Shown here piece by piece: positions 45,513 through 54,701 of a stretch of 64,000 nucleotides of DNA. The stretch comes from Pannonibacter sp051860505. GTDB taxonomy: Bacteria > Pseudomonadota > Alphaproteobacteria > Rhizobiales > Stappiaceae. Every line of letters begins with the position of its first letter. Position 1 is the stretch's first letter. The notes under the pieces are model-generated. The model saw only the letters and a list, made by a program, of their open reading frames with translations, was not told the DNA's origin and did not search any database. The stretch is taken from positions 27,356-91,355 of the forward strand of contig NZ_JBHYDX010000019.1 in the NCBI RefSeq assembly GCF_051860505.1, read 5' to 3'. Made by a program: the position numbers and the translations under genes.

Positions 45513-46346
45513 ATGGTGAATTCCAATCTCCGGCCGGCGGCTGGCTCGATTGCGCTGCATGATCCTGCCTGGCGGCAGATGCGCGAGGAAGCGGAGCGGA
45601 TGGTTCTGGACGAGCCGGCGCTGTCCTCCTTCGTTTATGAAACCGTGCTTAATCACCAGCGGCTGGAAGATGCGGTCATCCATCGCCTCGGTGACCGGCT
45701 CGGCCGCGATGTCGTCTCGGCCTCGCTGATCCGCCAGACCTATCAGGAAGCGCTGATCAGCGAGCCGGATCTGGGCGAGATCTTCCGGGTCGACATAATG
45801 GCCGTATTTGATCGCGACCCGGCCTGCAATCGTCTGCTGGAGCCGGTGCTCTATTTCAAGGGCTTCCATGCGCTGCAGACGCACCGTCTTGCCAACTGGC
45901 TCTGGCGCCAGGGCCGCAAGGACTTCGCACTCTATCTGCAGAGCCGGTCCTCGGAAGTGTTCCAGGTCGACATTCACCCGATGGTGCCGGTCGGCCGTGG
46001 CATCTTCATCGACCACGCGACCGGCCTTGTCGTCGGCTCGACGGCGGTCATCGAGGACGATGTCTCGATCCTGCAGGGCGTGACCCTCGGCGGTACCGGC
46101 AAGGAGCAGGGTGACCGTCACCCCAAGATCCGCAAAGGCGTGCTCATTGGCGCCGGCGCCAAGGTACTTGGGAATCTCGAGATCGGTCGCTGCTCGCGCA
46201 TCGCGGCCGGCTCCGTCGTGCTGCAGGATGTGCCGTGCAACACCACCGTTGCCGGTGTTCCGGCCCGTGTCGTCGGCCAGGCGGGCTGCGCCGAGCCCGC
46301 CCGCTCCATGGATCAGCTTCTGGCTGACAAGGCGCTGTCCGAGTAA
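45513..46346 (+). CDS. cysE: Serine O-acetyltransferase
   Basis: This 277-residue enzyme makes O-acetylserine for cysteine synthesis. The N-terminal helical SATase domain (WRQMREEAERMVLDEPALSS) is followed by the hexapeptide-repeat barrel: IHPMVPVGRGIFIDHATGLV near 155, GVTLGGTGKEQGDRHPKI near 195 and IAAGSVVLQDVP near 230. AAGGAGAC precedes the ATG. The usual partner cysK is not in the window. Confidence 0.94.
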   Translation: MVNSNLRPAAGSIALHDPAWRQMREEAERMVLDEPALSSFVYETVLNHQRLEDAVIHRLGDRLGRDVVSASLIRQTYQEALISEPDLGEIFRVDIMAVFDRDPACNRLLEPVLYFKGFHALQTHRLANWLWRQGRKDFALYLQSRSSEVFQVDIHPMVPVGRGIFIDHATGLVVGSTAVIEDDVSILQGVTLGGTGKEQGDRHPKIRKGVLIGAGAKVLGNLEIGRCSRIAAGSVVLQDVPCNTTVAGVPARVVGQAGCAEPARSMDQLLADKALSE

Positions 46347-46549
46347 CCGGTCTTGCGCCGGTGCAAAGGATCACGGGGATAGCCGAACTGGACGGTTGGC
46401 ACCCCGTCGTGTTCGTGTAGGGTCGCGCCGGATTGACAGCTTGTTTGACAAGGGCGGCTCCAGCTGCCAAACGGGCCCGCTTCGGGCCTGGACTGGAGCC
46501 GTTACCCGGCACCGCTGACCCCTCGATACGGACAAGGAGCGACACGAGA

Positions 46550-46771
46550 ATGAAACCCGATGAAATCAAGAAGCTCGAGGCGTATCTGCGCCGCAAGTTC
46601 AACCTGCCGGCCATCAAGCTGCAGGCCCGCCCGCGCAAGGACGACTCGGCTGAGGTTTACATCGGCGAGGAATTCATCGGCGTCGTGTTCCGCGATGACG
46701 AGGACGACGACCTGAGCTGGAGCTTCCAGATGGCCATCCTGGAGATGGACCTGGAAGAAGACGCCGGCTGA
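46550..46771 (+). CDS. DUF3126 family small protein
   Basis: This 73-residue protein has DUF3126 features: EIKKLEAYLRRKFNLPAIKL then RKDDSAEVYIGEEFIGVVFR and the acidic DDEDDDLSWSFQMAILEMDL. Its function is unknown; it is common in alphaproteobacteria after cysE. The ATG at 46550 follows AAGGAG. A good terminator follows. Confidence 0.88.
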   Translation: MKPDEIKKLEAYLRRKFNLPAIKLQARPRKDDSAEVYIGEEFIGVVFRDDEDDDLSWSFQMAILEMDLEEDAG

Positions 46772-46800
46772 TCAGCGATCCTGACCTACCACCTCTGCTG

Positions 46801-46830
46801 CCCCGGCCCTGTGCCGGGGTTTTGCGTTTT
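46801..46830 (+). terminator. Rho-independent terminator after the DUF3126 gene
   Basis: A GC stem ccccggc/gccgggg with a 5-nt loop is followed by ttttgcgtttt, about 30 bp past the stop. Confidence 0.85.
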
Positions 46831-46893
46831 GATGCTGGGATCATGTGCGGCCCGTTTCGGTTGGCGGGATCGCCAATCGCCGCAGCACTCTCT

Positions 46894-47355
46894 TTACTCG
46901 TGGCTGTGTCCGTAAACCTCGGCCGGATCATAGACCTTGTGATCTTCGACGAGACGCAAGCCGACGCGGCCGTCGTCATGGGCAACGAGGGCCCGGTGGA
47001 AGCAGGAGCGGTAGCCGGTGTGGCAGGTGGCGCCATTGCCGCCCACATCCACCTTCAGCCACAGGGCGTCCTGGTCGCAGTCGGTTAGAATTTCGCGCAC
47101 GCTCTGCACCTGGCCGGAGGTGCCGCCCTTCTTCCAGTACTCCTGCCGCGAGCGGCTCCAGTACCAGGCCTCGCCGGTCTCGATGGTCTTGCGCAGGCTT
47201 TCGGCGTTCATGTAGCCGACCATAAGCAAATCGCCGCTCGTGGCGTCACAGACCACGGCGGCGATCAGGCCGTTTTCATCGAATTTGGGCTGGAAGGCGA
47301 GGCCATTTTCGACCTCGCTGCGCGAGCCGCGCGGCTCGAATTCCTGGATGGACAC
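46894..47355 (-). CDS. hisI: Phosphoribosyl-AMP cyclohydrolase
   Basis: This 153-residue histidine biosynthesis enzyme has the Asp triad TDCDQDALWL near residue 91 with Zn ligand Cys, and GATCHTGYRSCF near 108. The GTSGQVQSVREI segment near 78 is typical. It catalyses ring opening of phosphoribosyl-AMP. No other his genes are adjacent; it lies next to folE, another cyclohydrolase. Confidence 0.93.
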   Translation of the reverse strand: MSIQEFEPRGSRSEVENGLAFQPKFDENGLIAAVVCDATSGDLLMVGYMNAESLRKTIETGEAWYWSRSRQEYWKKGGTSGQVQSVREILTDCDQDALWLKVDVGGNGATCHTGYRSCFHRALVAHDDGRVGLRLVEDHKVYDPAEVYGHSHE

Positions 47356-47384
47356 GTCAAATCCCCGTCGCTGGTGCGACGGGT

Positions 47385-48020
47385 CTAACGGGACCCGCCG
47401 CGGATCAAAGTCAGGAAGCGGGCCTGTTCGGCCGGGTCATCCCGGAACAGGCCGGTAAACTGCGTCGTGATGGTCGACACGCCCGCCTTCTGGACGCCGC
47501 GCATGGTCATGCACTGATGCTCGGCCTCGAGCATCACCGCGAGACCGCGCGGCTGAAGATGCTCGTCAATGGCCGACACCACCTGCGACGTCAAGTTTTC
47601 CTGCGTCTGCAGCCGGTTCGCGTAAATGTCGACCACGCGTGCCAGCTTGGACAGGCCAACCACGCCGCCGTTCGGGTAATAGGCGATGTGGGCCGTGCCG
47701 ATGAACGGCAGCATGTGGTGCTCGCAATGCGAATGGAACGGAATGCCGCGCACCAGGATCATGTCTTCGAAGCCGCCGACGTCTTCGAAGGTGCGCTGCA
47801 GGTGTTCGGCCGGATCCTCGAAATAGCCGGAATAAAGCTCGGCAAAGGACTTCACCACACGCTTTGGCGTGTCGAGCAGGCCTTCGCGCTCCGGGTCATC
47901 GCCAAGATAAGCGAGCAGGGTACGAACAGCGGCTTCCGCCTGCTCGCGGTTCGGGCGCGCGATCTCATGCGGGGCTTTGCGCACAGCGGCCTTCTCGACC
48001 GGCTTCACAATGGCATCCAT
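47385..48020 (-). CDS. folE: GTP cyclohydrolase I
   Basis: This 211-residue enzyme makes dihydroneopterin triphosphate for folate. Zinc ligands are in HSHCEHHMLPF near residue 100 and AEHQCMTMRG near 173; YANRLQTQENLTSQ near 145 is conserved. The ATG at 48020 follows GAGGAC; longer frames to 48275 are noise. It is 29 bp upstream of hisI on the same strand, likely one transcript. Confidence 0.95.
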   Translation of the reverse strand: MDAIVKPVEKAAVRKAPHEIARPNREQAEAAVRTLLAYLGDDPEREGLLDTPKRVVKSFAELYSGYFEDPAEHLQRTFEDVGGFEDMILVRGIPFHSHCEHHMLPFIGTAHIAYYPNGGVVGLSKLARVVDIYANRLQTQENLTSQVVSAIDEHLQPRGLAVMLEAEHQCMTMRGVQKAGVSTITTQFTGLFRDDPAEQARFLTLIRGGSR

Positions 48021-48273
48021 GGTCAGTCCTCGTAAACTCGCTTCATCATGGGGTAGTACGGACATGGCTGCAATCCGGATCACGGAGGAATGGTTCCGAG
48101 GGCTCAAGGAAACGCGTGCGGTGAAGATCCCGTCTCCACGCCTGGAAAGCGACGATTGATCGCTGATCGGGTGGCTGCACGCCGGCGCAGAACGCTCTAT
48201 ATAGGATGAAGCATGTGGCGGCAAAGTGCTGGACCGCAGCATTTCGGTAGTTGCCCGTTGGATTGGGTTTGTC

Positions 48274-48717
48274 ATGCTCGACGATATCTACAATGCGCGC
48301 ATCCTTGACTTTGCCGGCAATATTCCCCGGCTCGGCCGCCTTGAGGCCCCCGATGCCACGGCCAAGGCGCATTCGAAACTGTGTGGGTCCACGGTTCTCG
48401 TCGATCTGAAATTCGAGGGCGGTGTCGTTACGGATTTTGCCCAGGACGTGAAAGCCTGTGCTCTTGGTCAGGCCGCTGCGTCCATCATGGCGCGCACCAT
48501 CATCGGCGCGACATCGTCAGAACTGCGCCAGTTGCGGCAAACGGTCACGGCGATGCTGAAGGAAAACGGTGCGCCGCCGGAAGGGCGCTTCGCCGAGTTC
48601 CGCTTTCTGGAGCCGGTGCGCGACTACAAGGCCCGCCACGCCTCGACACTCCTGACCTTCGACGCCGTGGTCGATGCTCTCGACCAGATCGAGACCGCCC
48701 GCGCCGTGGCCGGCTGA
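48274..48717 (+). CDS. NifU-like iron-sulfur scaffold protein, two-cysteine variant
   Basis: This 147-residue protein of the IscU/NifU-N family has Cys in AHSKLCGSTVLVD near residue 37 and DVKACALGQAAAS near 62. The third cluster cysteine of IscU is replaced by a basic residue in DYKARHASTLL near 123. It may be a transfer or regulatory relative rather than an assembly scaffold. yidD starts 22 bp downstream, a pairing common in Rhizobiales. Confidence 0.82.
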   Translation: MLDDIYNARILDFAGNIPRLGRLEAPDATAKAHSKLCGSTVLVDLKFEGGVVTDFAQDVKACALGQAAASIMARTIIGATSSELRQLRQTVTAMLKENGAPPEGRFAEFRFLEPVRDYKARHASTLLTFDAVVDALDQIETARAVAG

Positions 48718-48738
48718 CAGCGGCATCGAGGATCAGCC

Positions 48739-49110
48739 ATGTGCCGGAACTGCAAGGATGCGCCAGGACCTTCGACCCCGGATCCCGCGCCGCCCCGCCG
48801 CGTGTCACCTGCGGTCTGGGTCGCCCTCGGCCTGATCTGGCTTTACAGGCATTCGCTGTCGCTGGTGATGGGACGCGGCTGCCGCTATGCGCCCACCTGT
48901 TCCGACTACACCAGCCAGGCAATCCTCCGCTTCGGCTTCTGGGCCGGCGGCTGGCTCGGCCTGTCGCGCATCCTGCGCTGCAATCCCTATGGCGCGTCCG
49001 GCTATGATCCGCTGCCGGACATGCTTGATCCGTCGGCACGCTGGTATCTGCCCTGGCGCTATGGCCGCTGGACCGGTGCCCACATCCCGCCCGAACAGCG
49101 CTGGCAATAG
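48739..49110 (+). CDS. yidD: Membrane protein insertion efficiency factor YidD
   Basis: This 123-residue protein has the YidD core: LYRHSLSLVMGRGCRYAPTC near residue 35, SDYTSQAILRFG, GGWLGLSRILRCNPY and YDPLPD. YidD assists YidC in inserting inner-membrane proteins. An N-terminal stretch with CRNC is extra to many homologues. It is likely co-transcribed with the NifU-like gene. Confidence 0.93.
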   Translation: MCRNCKDAPGPSTPDPAPPRRVSPAVWVALGLIWLYRHSLSLVMGRGCRYAPTCSDYTSQAILRFGFWAGGWLGLSRILRCNPYGASGYDPLPDMLDPSARWYLPWRYGRWTGAHIPPEQRWQ

Positions 49111-49309
49111 CGGCCGATCGTCGGCTGTGTGTCGCCAAACTGTTGCACGAACGGTCTATTTTCGTTGCCTTGTCGCATCAATCCGGTGCGGAGCGTGTGC
49201 GCAGCGACCGCCTGCGGTTGCCGGTCCGGGCAAAATCCCGTATGGAAACGCCGTCCTTTGACCCCCAACGCTTACCTGCCTCGTCTGCAGGAGTGAGCAG
49301 GAGACAGTG

Positions 49310-51289
49310 ATGATCCATCTGACGTTCCCCGACAATTCCGTACGCTCCTACGAGCCAGGCACCACCGGTGCGGCCGTCGCCGAGGGCATTTCCAAGTCGC
49401 TGGCCAAGAAGGCCGTTGCGATGACCCTTGATGGCGAGCTGCGCGACCTGTCCGATCCGATCTCTGCCGATGCCCGCATCGAGATCGTGACCCGCGAGGA
49501 CCCGCGCGCCCTTGAGCTGATCCGCCACGACGCGGCCCATGTGATGGCCGAGGCGGTGCAGGAGATCTGGCCGGGGACCCAGGTCACCATTGGACCGGTG
49601 ATCGAGAACGGTTTCTATTACGACTTCAAGCGCGTCCATCCGGACACCCGTGAGGACTGGCCCTTCACGCCCGAAGACCTGCCGGTCATCGAGAAGAAGA
49701 TGCGCGAGATCATCGCGCGCGGGGCTGCCTTCACCAAGGAAGTCTGGAGCCGCGAGGAGGCCAAGCGCTTCTTCGCTGCCAAAGGCGAGACCTACAAGGT
49801 CGAGCTGATCGACGCCATTCCGGAAGGCCAGGATCTGAAGATCTACCGCCAGGGCCAGTGGCTTGACCTCTGCCGTGGTCCGCACATGGCCTCGACGCGC
49901 CAGATCGGCGATGCCTTCAAGCTGATGAAGGTTGCCGGTGCCTACTGGCGCGGTGACAGCAACAACGAGATGCTGACCCGCATCTACGCCACCGCCTGGG
50001 CCAACGAGGCGGATCTGAAGGCCTATATCCACATGCTGGAAGAGGCCGAGAAGCGCGACCACCGCAAGCTTGGCCGCGAGATGGACCTGTTCCACTTCCA
50101 GGAGGAAGGGCCGGGCGTCGTGTTCTGGCATGCCAAGGGCTGGAGCGTGTTCCAGAGCCTTGTCGCCTATATGCGCCGCCGTCTCGCCCATACCTATGAC
50201 GAGGTGAATGCGCCGCAGGTGCTGGACACTTCGCTGTGGGAGACCTCGGGTCACTGGGGCTGGTACAAGGAGAACATGTTCTCCGTGCAATGCGCCGATC
50301 CGGAAGCCGAGGACGAGCGCATCTTCGCGCTGAAGCCGATGAACTGCCCCGGCCACGTGCAGATCTTCAAGCATGGCCTGAAGAGCTACCGCGATCTGCC
50401 CATGCGCCTAGCCGAATTCGGCACCGTGCACCGCTACGAGCCCTCCGGCGCGCTGCATGGCCTCATGCGCGTGCGCGGCTTCACCCAGGACGATGCCCAT
50501 GTCTTCTGCACGGAAGAGCAGATGGCGGCCGAGTGCCTGCGCATCAACGACCTCATCCTGTCGGTCTACAAGGACTTCGGCTTCGACGAGGTCGTGGTCA
50601 AACTGTCGACCCGTCCGGAAAAGCGCGTTGGTTCGGACGAGCTGTGGGATCACGCCGAAGCGGTGATGACCCGCGTTCTGAAGCAGATCGAGGAGCAGTC
50701 GGGCGGACGCATCAAGACCGGCATCCTGCCGGGCGAGGGCGCCTTCTACGGGCCGAAGTTCGAATACACCCTGCGCGATGCCATCGGCCGTGACTGGCAG
50801 TGCGGCACCACCCAGGTCGACTTCAACCTGCCGGAGCGCTTCGGGGCCTTCTTCGTCGACAAGGACGGTGAGAAGAAGACGCCGGTGATGATCCACCGCG
50901 CCATCTGTGGCTCGATGGAACGCTTCCTCGGCATTCTCATCGAGAACTTCGCCGGCCATTTCCCGCTCTGGCTGGCGCCGAAGCAGGTGGTTGTGGCCAC
51001 CATCACCTCCGAGGCCGATGACTACGCCCGGGATGTGCATGCGGCCATGCGCAAGGCGGGTCTGCGTGTCGACCTTGATCTTCGCAACGAGAAGATCAAT
51101 TACAAGGTGCGTGAGCACTCGCTGGCCAAGGTTCCGGTCATCGTTGTCTGCGGCAAGCGCGAGGCGGAAGAACGCACGGTCAACGTGCGCCGTCTGGGCG
51201 CCACCGACCAGACCTCGATGAGCCTCGACGAGGCGATTGCCGCCTTTGTCGAGGAAGCGGTGGCGCCGGACATCAAGCGCGCGCGCTAA
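49310..51289 (+). CDS. thrS: Threonyl-tRNA synthetase
   Basis: This 659-residue class II synthetase has the TGS domain at residues 1-65, the editing domain with RHDAAHVMAEAVQ near 70, the catalytic core with zinc ligand Cys in LKPMNCPGHVQIFKHG near 340 and RVRGFTQDDAHVFCT near 385, and the C-terminal anticodon domain. The ATG at 49310 follows AGGAGAC; the in-frame GTG at 49307 is less likely. Full family length, so functional. Confidence 0.97.
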   Translation: MIHLTFPDNSVRSYEPGTTGAAVAEGISKSLAKKAVAMTLDGELRDLSDPISADARIEIVTREDPRALELIRHDAAHVMAEAVQEIWPGTQVTIGPVIENGFYYDFKRVHPDTREDWPFTPEDLPVIEKKMREIIARGAAFTKEVWSREEAKRFFAAKGETYKVELIDAIPEGQDLKIYRQGQWLDLCRGPHMASTRQIGDAFKLMKVAGAYWRGDSNNEMLTRIYATAWANEADLKAYIHMLEEAEKRDHRKLGREMDLFHFQEEGPGVVFWHAKGWSVFQSLVAYMRRRLAHTYDEVNAPQVLDTSLWETSGHWGWYKENMFSVQCADPEAEDERIFALKPMNCPGHVQIFKHGLKSYRDLPMRLAEFGTVHRYEPSGALHGLMRVRGFTQDDAHVFCTEEQMAAECLRINDLILSVYKDFGFDEVVVKLSTRPEKRVGSDELWDHAEAVMTRVLKQIEEQSGGRIKTGILPGEGAFYGPKFEYTLRDAIGRDWQCGTTQVDFNLPERFGAFFVDKDGEKKTPVMIHRAICGSMERFLGILIENFAGHFPLWLAPKQVVVATITSEADDYARDVHAAMRKAGLRVDLDLRNEKINYKVREHSLAKVPVIVVCGKREAEERTVNVRRLGATDQTSMSLDEAIAAFVEEAVAPDIKRAR

Positions 51290-51299
51290 CAGAAAAATT

Positions 51300-51328
51300 G
51301 CCGTAGCGGTGAAAACTGCCGCTACGGC
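51300..51328 (+). terminator. Hairpin after thrS
   Basis: A 10-bp stem gccgtagcgg/ccgctacggc with a 9-nt loop follows 11 bp after the stop; the downstream tct tract is short. Confidence 0.6.
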
Positions 51329-51418
51329 TCTTGCCAGGTCGGGCCGGGTCCAGCACCCTCTCCCGAGAGGTGACGTCGCAGATGGCGGCCCGCAACGGAC
51401 TGCCCTGCAAGCTGATGG

Positions 51419-52327
51419 ATGCCAGCGGTGGAACACGCGGAATTCAGCTATGCCAATCCGGCCCATTCCCCCCTCAAGCGCTGGGTGATCCGCGGCGTTG
51501 AGGGCCTGTCCGGTCGCAGGCGCCTGTTGTCGGTCTATGAGCACTGGAAGGCAGCGGCCGTTGGCGTCTCGCCGCAGATCTGGACCGAGCTGCTGCACCT
51601 TATCGACCTGCGCGTCTGGTTTGCTTCCGGTGAATGGCCGCCTGCCAAGCTGCCCGACGGCCCCTTGGTGATCATCGCCAACCATCCCTATGGCATCGGC
51701 GACGGCCTTGCGATCCTGTCGCTGGCCGAGCAGCTGGGCCGCCCGTTCAAGATCCTCATCAACAACGAACTGCTGAAGGTGCCGGAAGTGCGGCCCTATT
51801 CGCTGCCCGTCGATTTCGAGGAGACGGAAGAGGCGCTGCGCACCAACATGCACACGCGCCGCGAGGCGCTGCGCCTGCTGCAGGAAGGCGTGACCGTCAT
51901 CGTCTTCCCCGGCGGCGGCGTTGCCACGGCCAAGAAGCCCTTCGGCCGGGCCGAAGAGCTGCCCTGGAAGAACTTCACGGCCAAGATGATCCGCTCCTCA
52001 AAGGCGACCGTGCTGCCGATCTATTTCGAAGGCCAGAACTCACCGCTGTTCCATTTCGTCAGTGGCTTCTCGCTGACCCTGCGGCTCGCCCTCTTGGTGC
52101 GTGAGTTCCGCCGCATTCTGGGCTCGGCCATCGTCGTGCGCGTCGGTCAGCCGATCCCTTACGACGATGTCGCGGGCTTCAAGGACCAGAACGGCGTCAT
52201 GGCCTATCTGCAGCAGCGCGTGCTGGATCTGGCGCCCTCAGCCACGCCCCGTCCGCCGCGCAACTGGTTCGAACGCCGCATCACCGGTCCACTCAAGGCC
52301 AAACTGGTCAAGGCCAAGCTGGGCTGA
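51419..52327 (+). CDS. 1-acylglycerol-3-phosphate acyltransferase-like (PlsC superfamily)
   Basis: This 302-residue acyltransferase has the NHPYGIGDG catalytic His-Asp box near residue 88, then VFPGGGVATAKKPFGRAEEL near 163 in place of the usual EGTR-type block. It is a lysophospholipid acyltransferase-like protein, possibly for lipid modification. A basic C-terminus (RRITGPLKAKLVKAKLG) may contact the membrane surface. No strong ribosome site precedes the ATG; 51415 starts another frame. Confidence 0.78.
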   Translation: MPAVEHAEFSYANPAHSPLKRWVIRGVEGLSGRRRLLSVYEHWKAAAVGVSPQIWTELLHLIDLRVWFASGEWPPAKLPDGPLVIIANHPYGIGDGLAILSLAEQLGRPFKILINNELLKVPEVRPYSLPVDFEETEEALRTNMHTRREALRLLQEGVTVIVFPGGGVATAKKPFGRAEELPWKNFTAKMIRSSKATVLPIYFEGQNSPLFHFVSGFSLTLRLALLVREFRRILGSAIVVRVGQPIPYDDVAGFKDQNGVMAYLQQRVLDLAPSATPRPPRNWFERRITGPLKAKLVKAKLG

Positions 52328-52429
52328 CGCTTCCAGATTTCCTGTCGAATATGCAACCGCTCCAGTTGCCACCGAGCCGCCCGCTCTTTCCCGGTGAGGG
52401 CAGGGCTATCGCATGTGAAAACAGCGGTA

Positions 52430-52690
52430 TTCGAGGCCTCTCAGCCCCCCTCCCCCTCGTGGGGAGGGGTGAGGGGTGGGGGGCACGGGAGGCCGTCAGA
52501 TCATAAAGTGTCTGAAGTACGCCTAATCAGGAACGTGAAACCTGGATTTTAGTCCGCTCCCCCCACCCCCAAGCCCCTCCCCACGAGGGGGAGGGGAGCG
52601 GAGAGGCTCCGACAGGGTTGAGCTGTTTCGGCACAGTCCCTTACATCGAACAGGTGCCAGACTTCATATGCATAAGCCCTCTCCTCGGGG
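52430..52690 (+). repeat. Inverted-arm intergenic element, copy D
   Basis: The same arms and centre as copies C and E are present (acgcctaatcaggaacgtga, then ctggattttagtccgctcc), plus a tail (gacttcatatgcat) shared with copy E and, in reverse, copy A. It fills most of the gap 52328-52779. Confidence 0.85.
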
Positions 52691-52779
52691 AGGGAGTGGA
52701 ACCTTGGTCGGGTCGTCCGGCTACAGTCGTTCGCTCTCGCTAGCAGGAAGCCAGGCGAGGTCCGGTCCGTTGTCTGTGC

Positions 52780-53907
52780 TCAGTTGGCGGTGCTCTGCGT
52801 CCGGGCCAGGACTTCGACCTCGCGATTTTCACCGGAGACAACGGTGAAATTCCGGCTGTAGTTGGTGCCATTGTTGCGGGCGATCACCTCATAGTCGCCG
52901 GCCGCGAGCACGAAGGCCGGGAACGCACCGGTCTCTTCCACCACGATATCGCCGCCGGGCGTCAGCACGGTCCAGCCGGTGTTGGCGATTGCCTCGCCGC
53001 CAGCCTCGTTGACAAGTTTCAGCGTGATGTCGGCGGCCTCATGGAACAGGGTCGCATTGGTCAGCTTGCCCGAATCGACACTGATGTCGGCCCGGACCAC
53101 GGCGTTGACCCCGCCATAGCGGCTGGCGACATGATAGGTTCCGGCGTTCAGCCGGACGATGCTGTCGGGTCCGACATCCCCGGCGATCAGAATGCGCTCG
53201 CCTTCAGCGTTGTAATCCATCCCGTAAATATCGAAACGAAGGTCCTCGTTCGGCAGTGCGTCTTCGGCGCTGAGACCGGCATCGAGTTTGACGCCGCCTG
53301 CGTTGAGCACGACAGTCTTGGAGTAGACCCCGCGCCCGACCACCAGCCGGTTGGTGACACCGGCATGGCCATAGGCGGTGTGGATCAGATAGACACCGGG
53401 ATCGAGGCGGAATTCGGCATCGCCGCCCATGGCTGTTGCCACGAGTTCCAGATGGCCGTCTTCTTTTGGCGTTTCCGAATAGACGCGCCAGATCAGGCCG
53501 TCGTTGATCTGTGTTCCGGCCTCGGTCAGCCGGGCAACCAGATAGACCGCACCCTTGTTCATTTCCTCCGGCTCGCCGCGCCCGAGCGGGCTCGACGGGG
53601 CGTAGGGCACCAGCGTGTCATTGAAGCCGGAGCTGCCAGAGGGCGCCGTTTCCGGCATCAGTGCCAGGGGCACGGAACTGGCGCCGCCGGGCAATATGCT
53701 TGCCCCATCGTCGAGGGGATTGGGCAGGTCGGTGACGGCGGGTGCCGCCGGATCAGGCTTTGCACCCGGTACGGCAGCGTCAGCCCCTTGCGCCAGGGCC
53801 GGAGGCATCGTCAGGTCGGCAGGAAGCGCGACGCATAGCGTCAACCCGAGGCCCACGATCGCCCGGGCCACGAACCTGCGCTGGATTGTCATCCGCTCTG
53901 GCATCAT
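52780..53907 (-). CDS. Secreted protein with repeated beta-rich carboxypeptidase-regulatory-like segments
   Basis: This protein of about 375 residues has a signal peptide (TIQRRFVARAIVGLGLTLCV ... PPALAQ). After a Pro/Asp-rich linker, related segments such as AEFRLDPGVYLIHTAYGHAG, IVRLNAGTYHVASRYGGV and PAFVLAAGDYEVIARNNGTN recur, like the FxLxxGxYxVxAxxG pattern of carboxypeptidase-regulatory domains. It is periplasmic or surface located; the function is unknown. The start is uncertain between 53907 and 53892. Confidence 0.75.
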   Translation of the reverse strand: MMPERMTIQRRFVARAIVGLGLTLCVALPADLTMPPALAQGADAAVPGAKPDPAAPAVTDLPNPLDDGASILPGGASSVPLALMPETAPSGSSGFNDTLVPYAPSSPLGRGEPEEMNKGAVYLVARLTEAGTQINDGLIWRVYSETPKEDGHLELVATAMGGDAEFRLDPGVYLIHTAYGHAGVTNRLVVGRGVYSKTVVLNAGGVKLDAGLSAEDALPNEDLRFDIYGMDYNAEGERILIAGDVGPDSIVRLNAGTYHVASRYGGVNAVVRADISVDSGKLTNATLFHEAADITLKLVNEAGGEAIANTGWTVLTPGGDIVVEETGAFPAFVLAAGDYEVIARNNGTNYSRNFTVVSGENREVEVLARTQSTAN

Positions 53908-54104
53908 TGCTGAGGTCAAGCCGCCAACATCTCCGCATTCTGGCTCAAGGGGACCGCGCACCAAGGGCGGTGCTGGGCAATAAGGTCCGGAAAATCGGGC
54001 GTTTTCAAGTCGGATGCAAGCCTCCATGTTGCGCCCGATTGACAAGGGCAGGGGAAAGCCTGCCAGATGCGGCCACTTTCGACACCTGCCTGACGAGTGG
54101 TTTC

Positions 54105-54698
54105 ATGTCCTCACATACACCCGCGTATCCCGACGTGCTTGATTTCCTGCTGGTCCGCCGCTCCCATCCCGCGCCCAGTCTGGGTGCCCCGGGTCCTGAT
54201 GCGGACACACTGCAGAAGATCCTGACGGCAGCTGCCCGGGTTCCCGATCACGGCAAGCTCGCCCCCTGGCGTTTCGTTCTCTACCAGGGCGAGGAACGCG
54301 CGCGAATCGGCGGCCATCTCGCAGCTCTTGCCGAGACCCGCTTTGGCCCGTTGGATGACGCGCGCCGCGCGCAGGAACTGACCCGCTTTACCCGTGCGCC
54401 GCTCGTCGTCGGCGTGTTCAGCCGCGCTGCCGTCCATCCGAAGATCCCCGTCTGGGAGCAGGAACTTTCCGCCGGCGCGGTCTGCATGACCCTCGTCACG
54501 GCGGCCACTGCCGCCGGCTTCGGTGTCCAGTGGGTCAGCGAATGGATTGCCTATGATGCCGAGGCCATCGCCTATCTCGGCGGCCAACCGGATGAAAAGG
54601 TTGCCGGCTTCATTCACATCGGCACCGCCATGCAGCCGCCATTCGAGCGGACGAGGCCGGACCTTGCCGACATCGTCAGCAACTGGACGCAAGGCTGA
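54105..54698 (+). CDS. Nitroreductase family protein
   Basis: This 197-residue FMN flavoprotein of the nitroreductase fold has LLVRRSHPAPSLGAPGPDAD near residue 17, AARVPDHGKLAPWRFVLYQG near 45 and VFSRAAVHPKIPVWEQELSA near 105, close to YdjA-type nitroreductases. It uses NAD(P)H to reduce nitro or other compounds. A flavin reductase follows 3 bp after its stop. Confidence 0.88.
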   Translation: MSSHTPAYPDVLDFLLVRRSHPAPSLGAPGPDADTLQKILTAAARVPDHGKLAPWRFVLYQGEERARIGGHLAALAETRFGPLDDARRAQELTRFTRAPLVVGVFSRAAVHPKIPVWEQELSAGAVCMTLVTAATAAGFGVQWVSEWIAYDAEAIAYLGGQPDEKVAGFIHIGTAMQPPFERTRPDLADIVSNWTQG

Positions 54699-54701
54699 GC
54701 C

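Noticed and set aside
49178..50374. 398-codon minus-strand frame opposite thrS
   Set aside because: Shadow of thrS in a high-GC genome; no motifs, no ribosome site.
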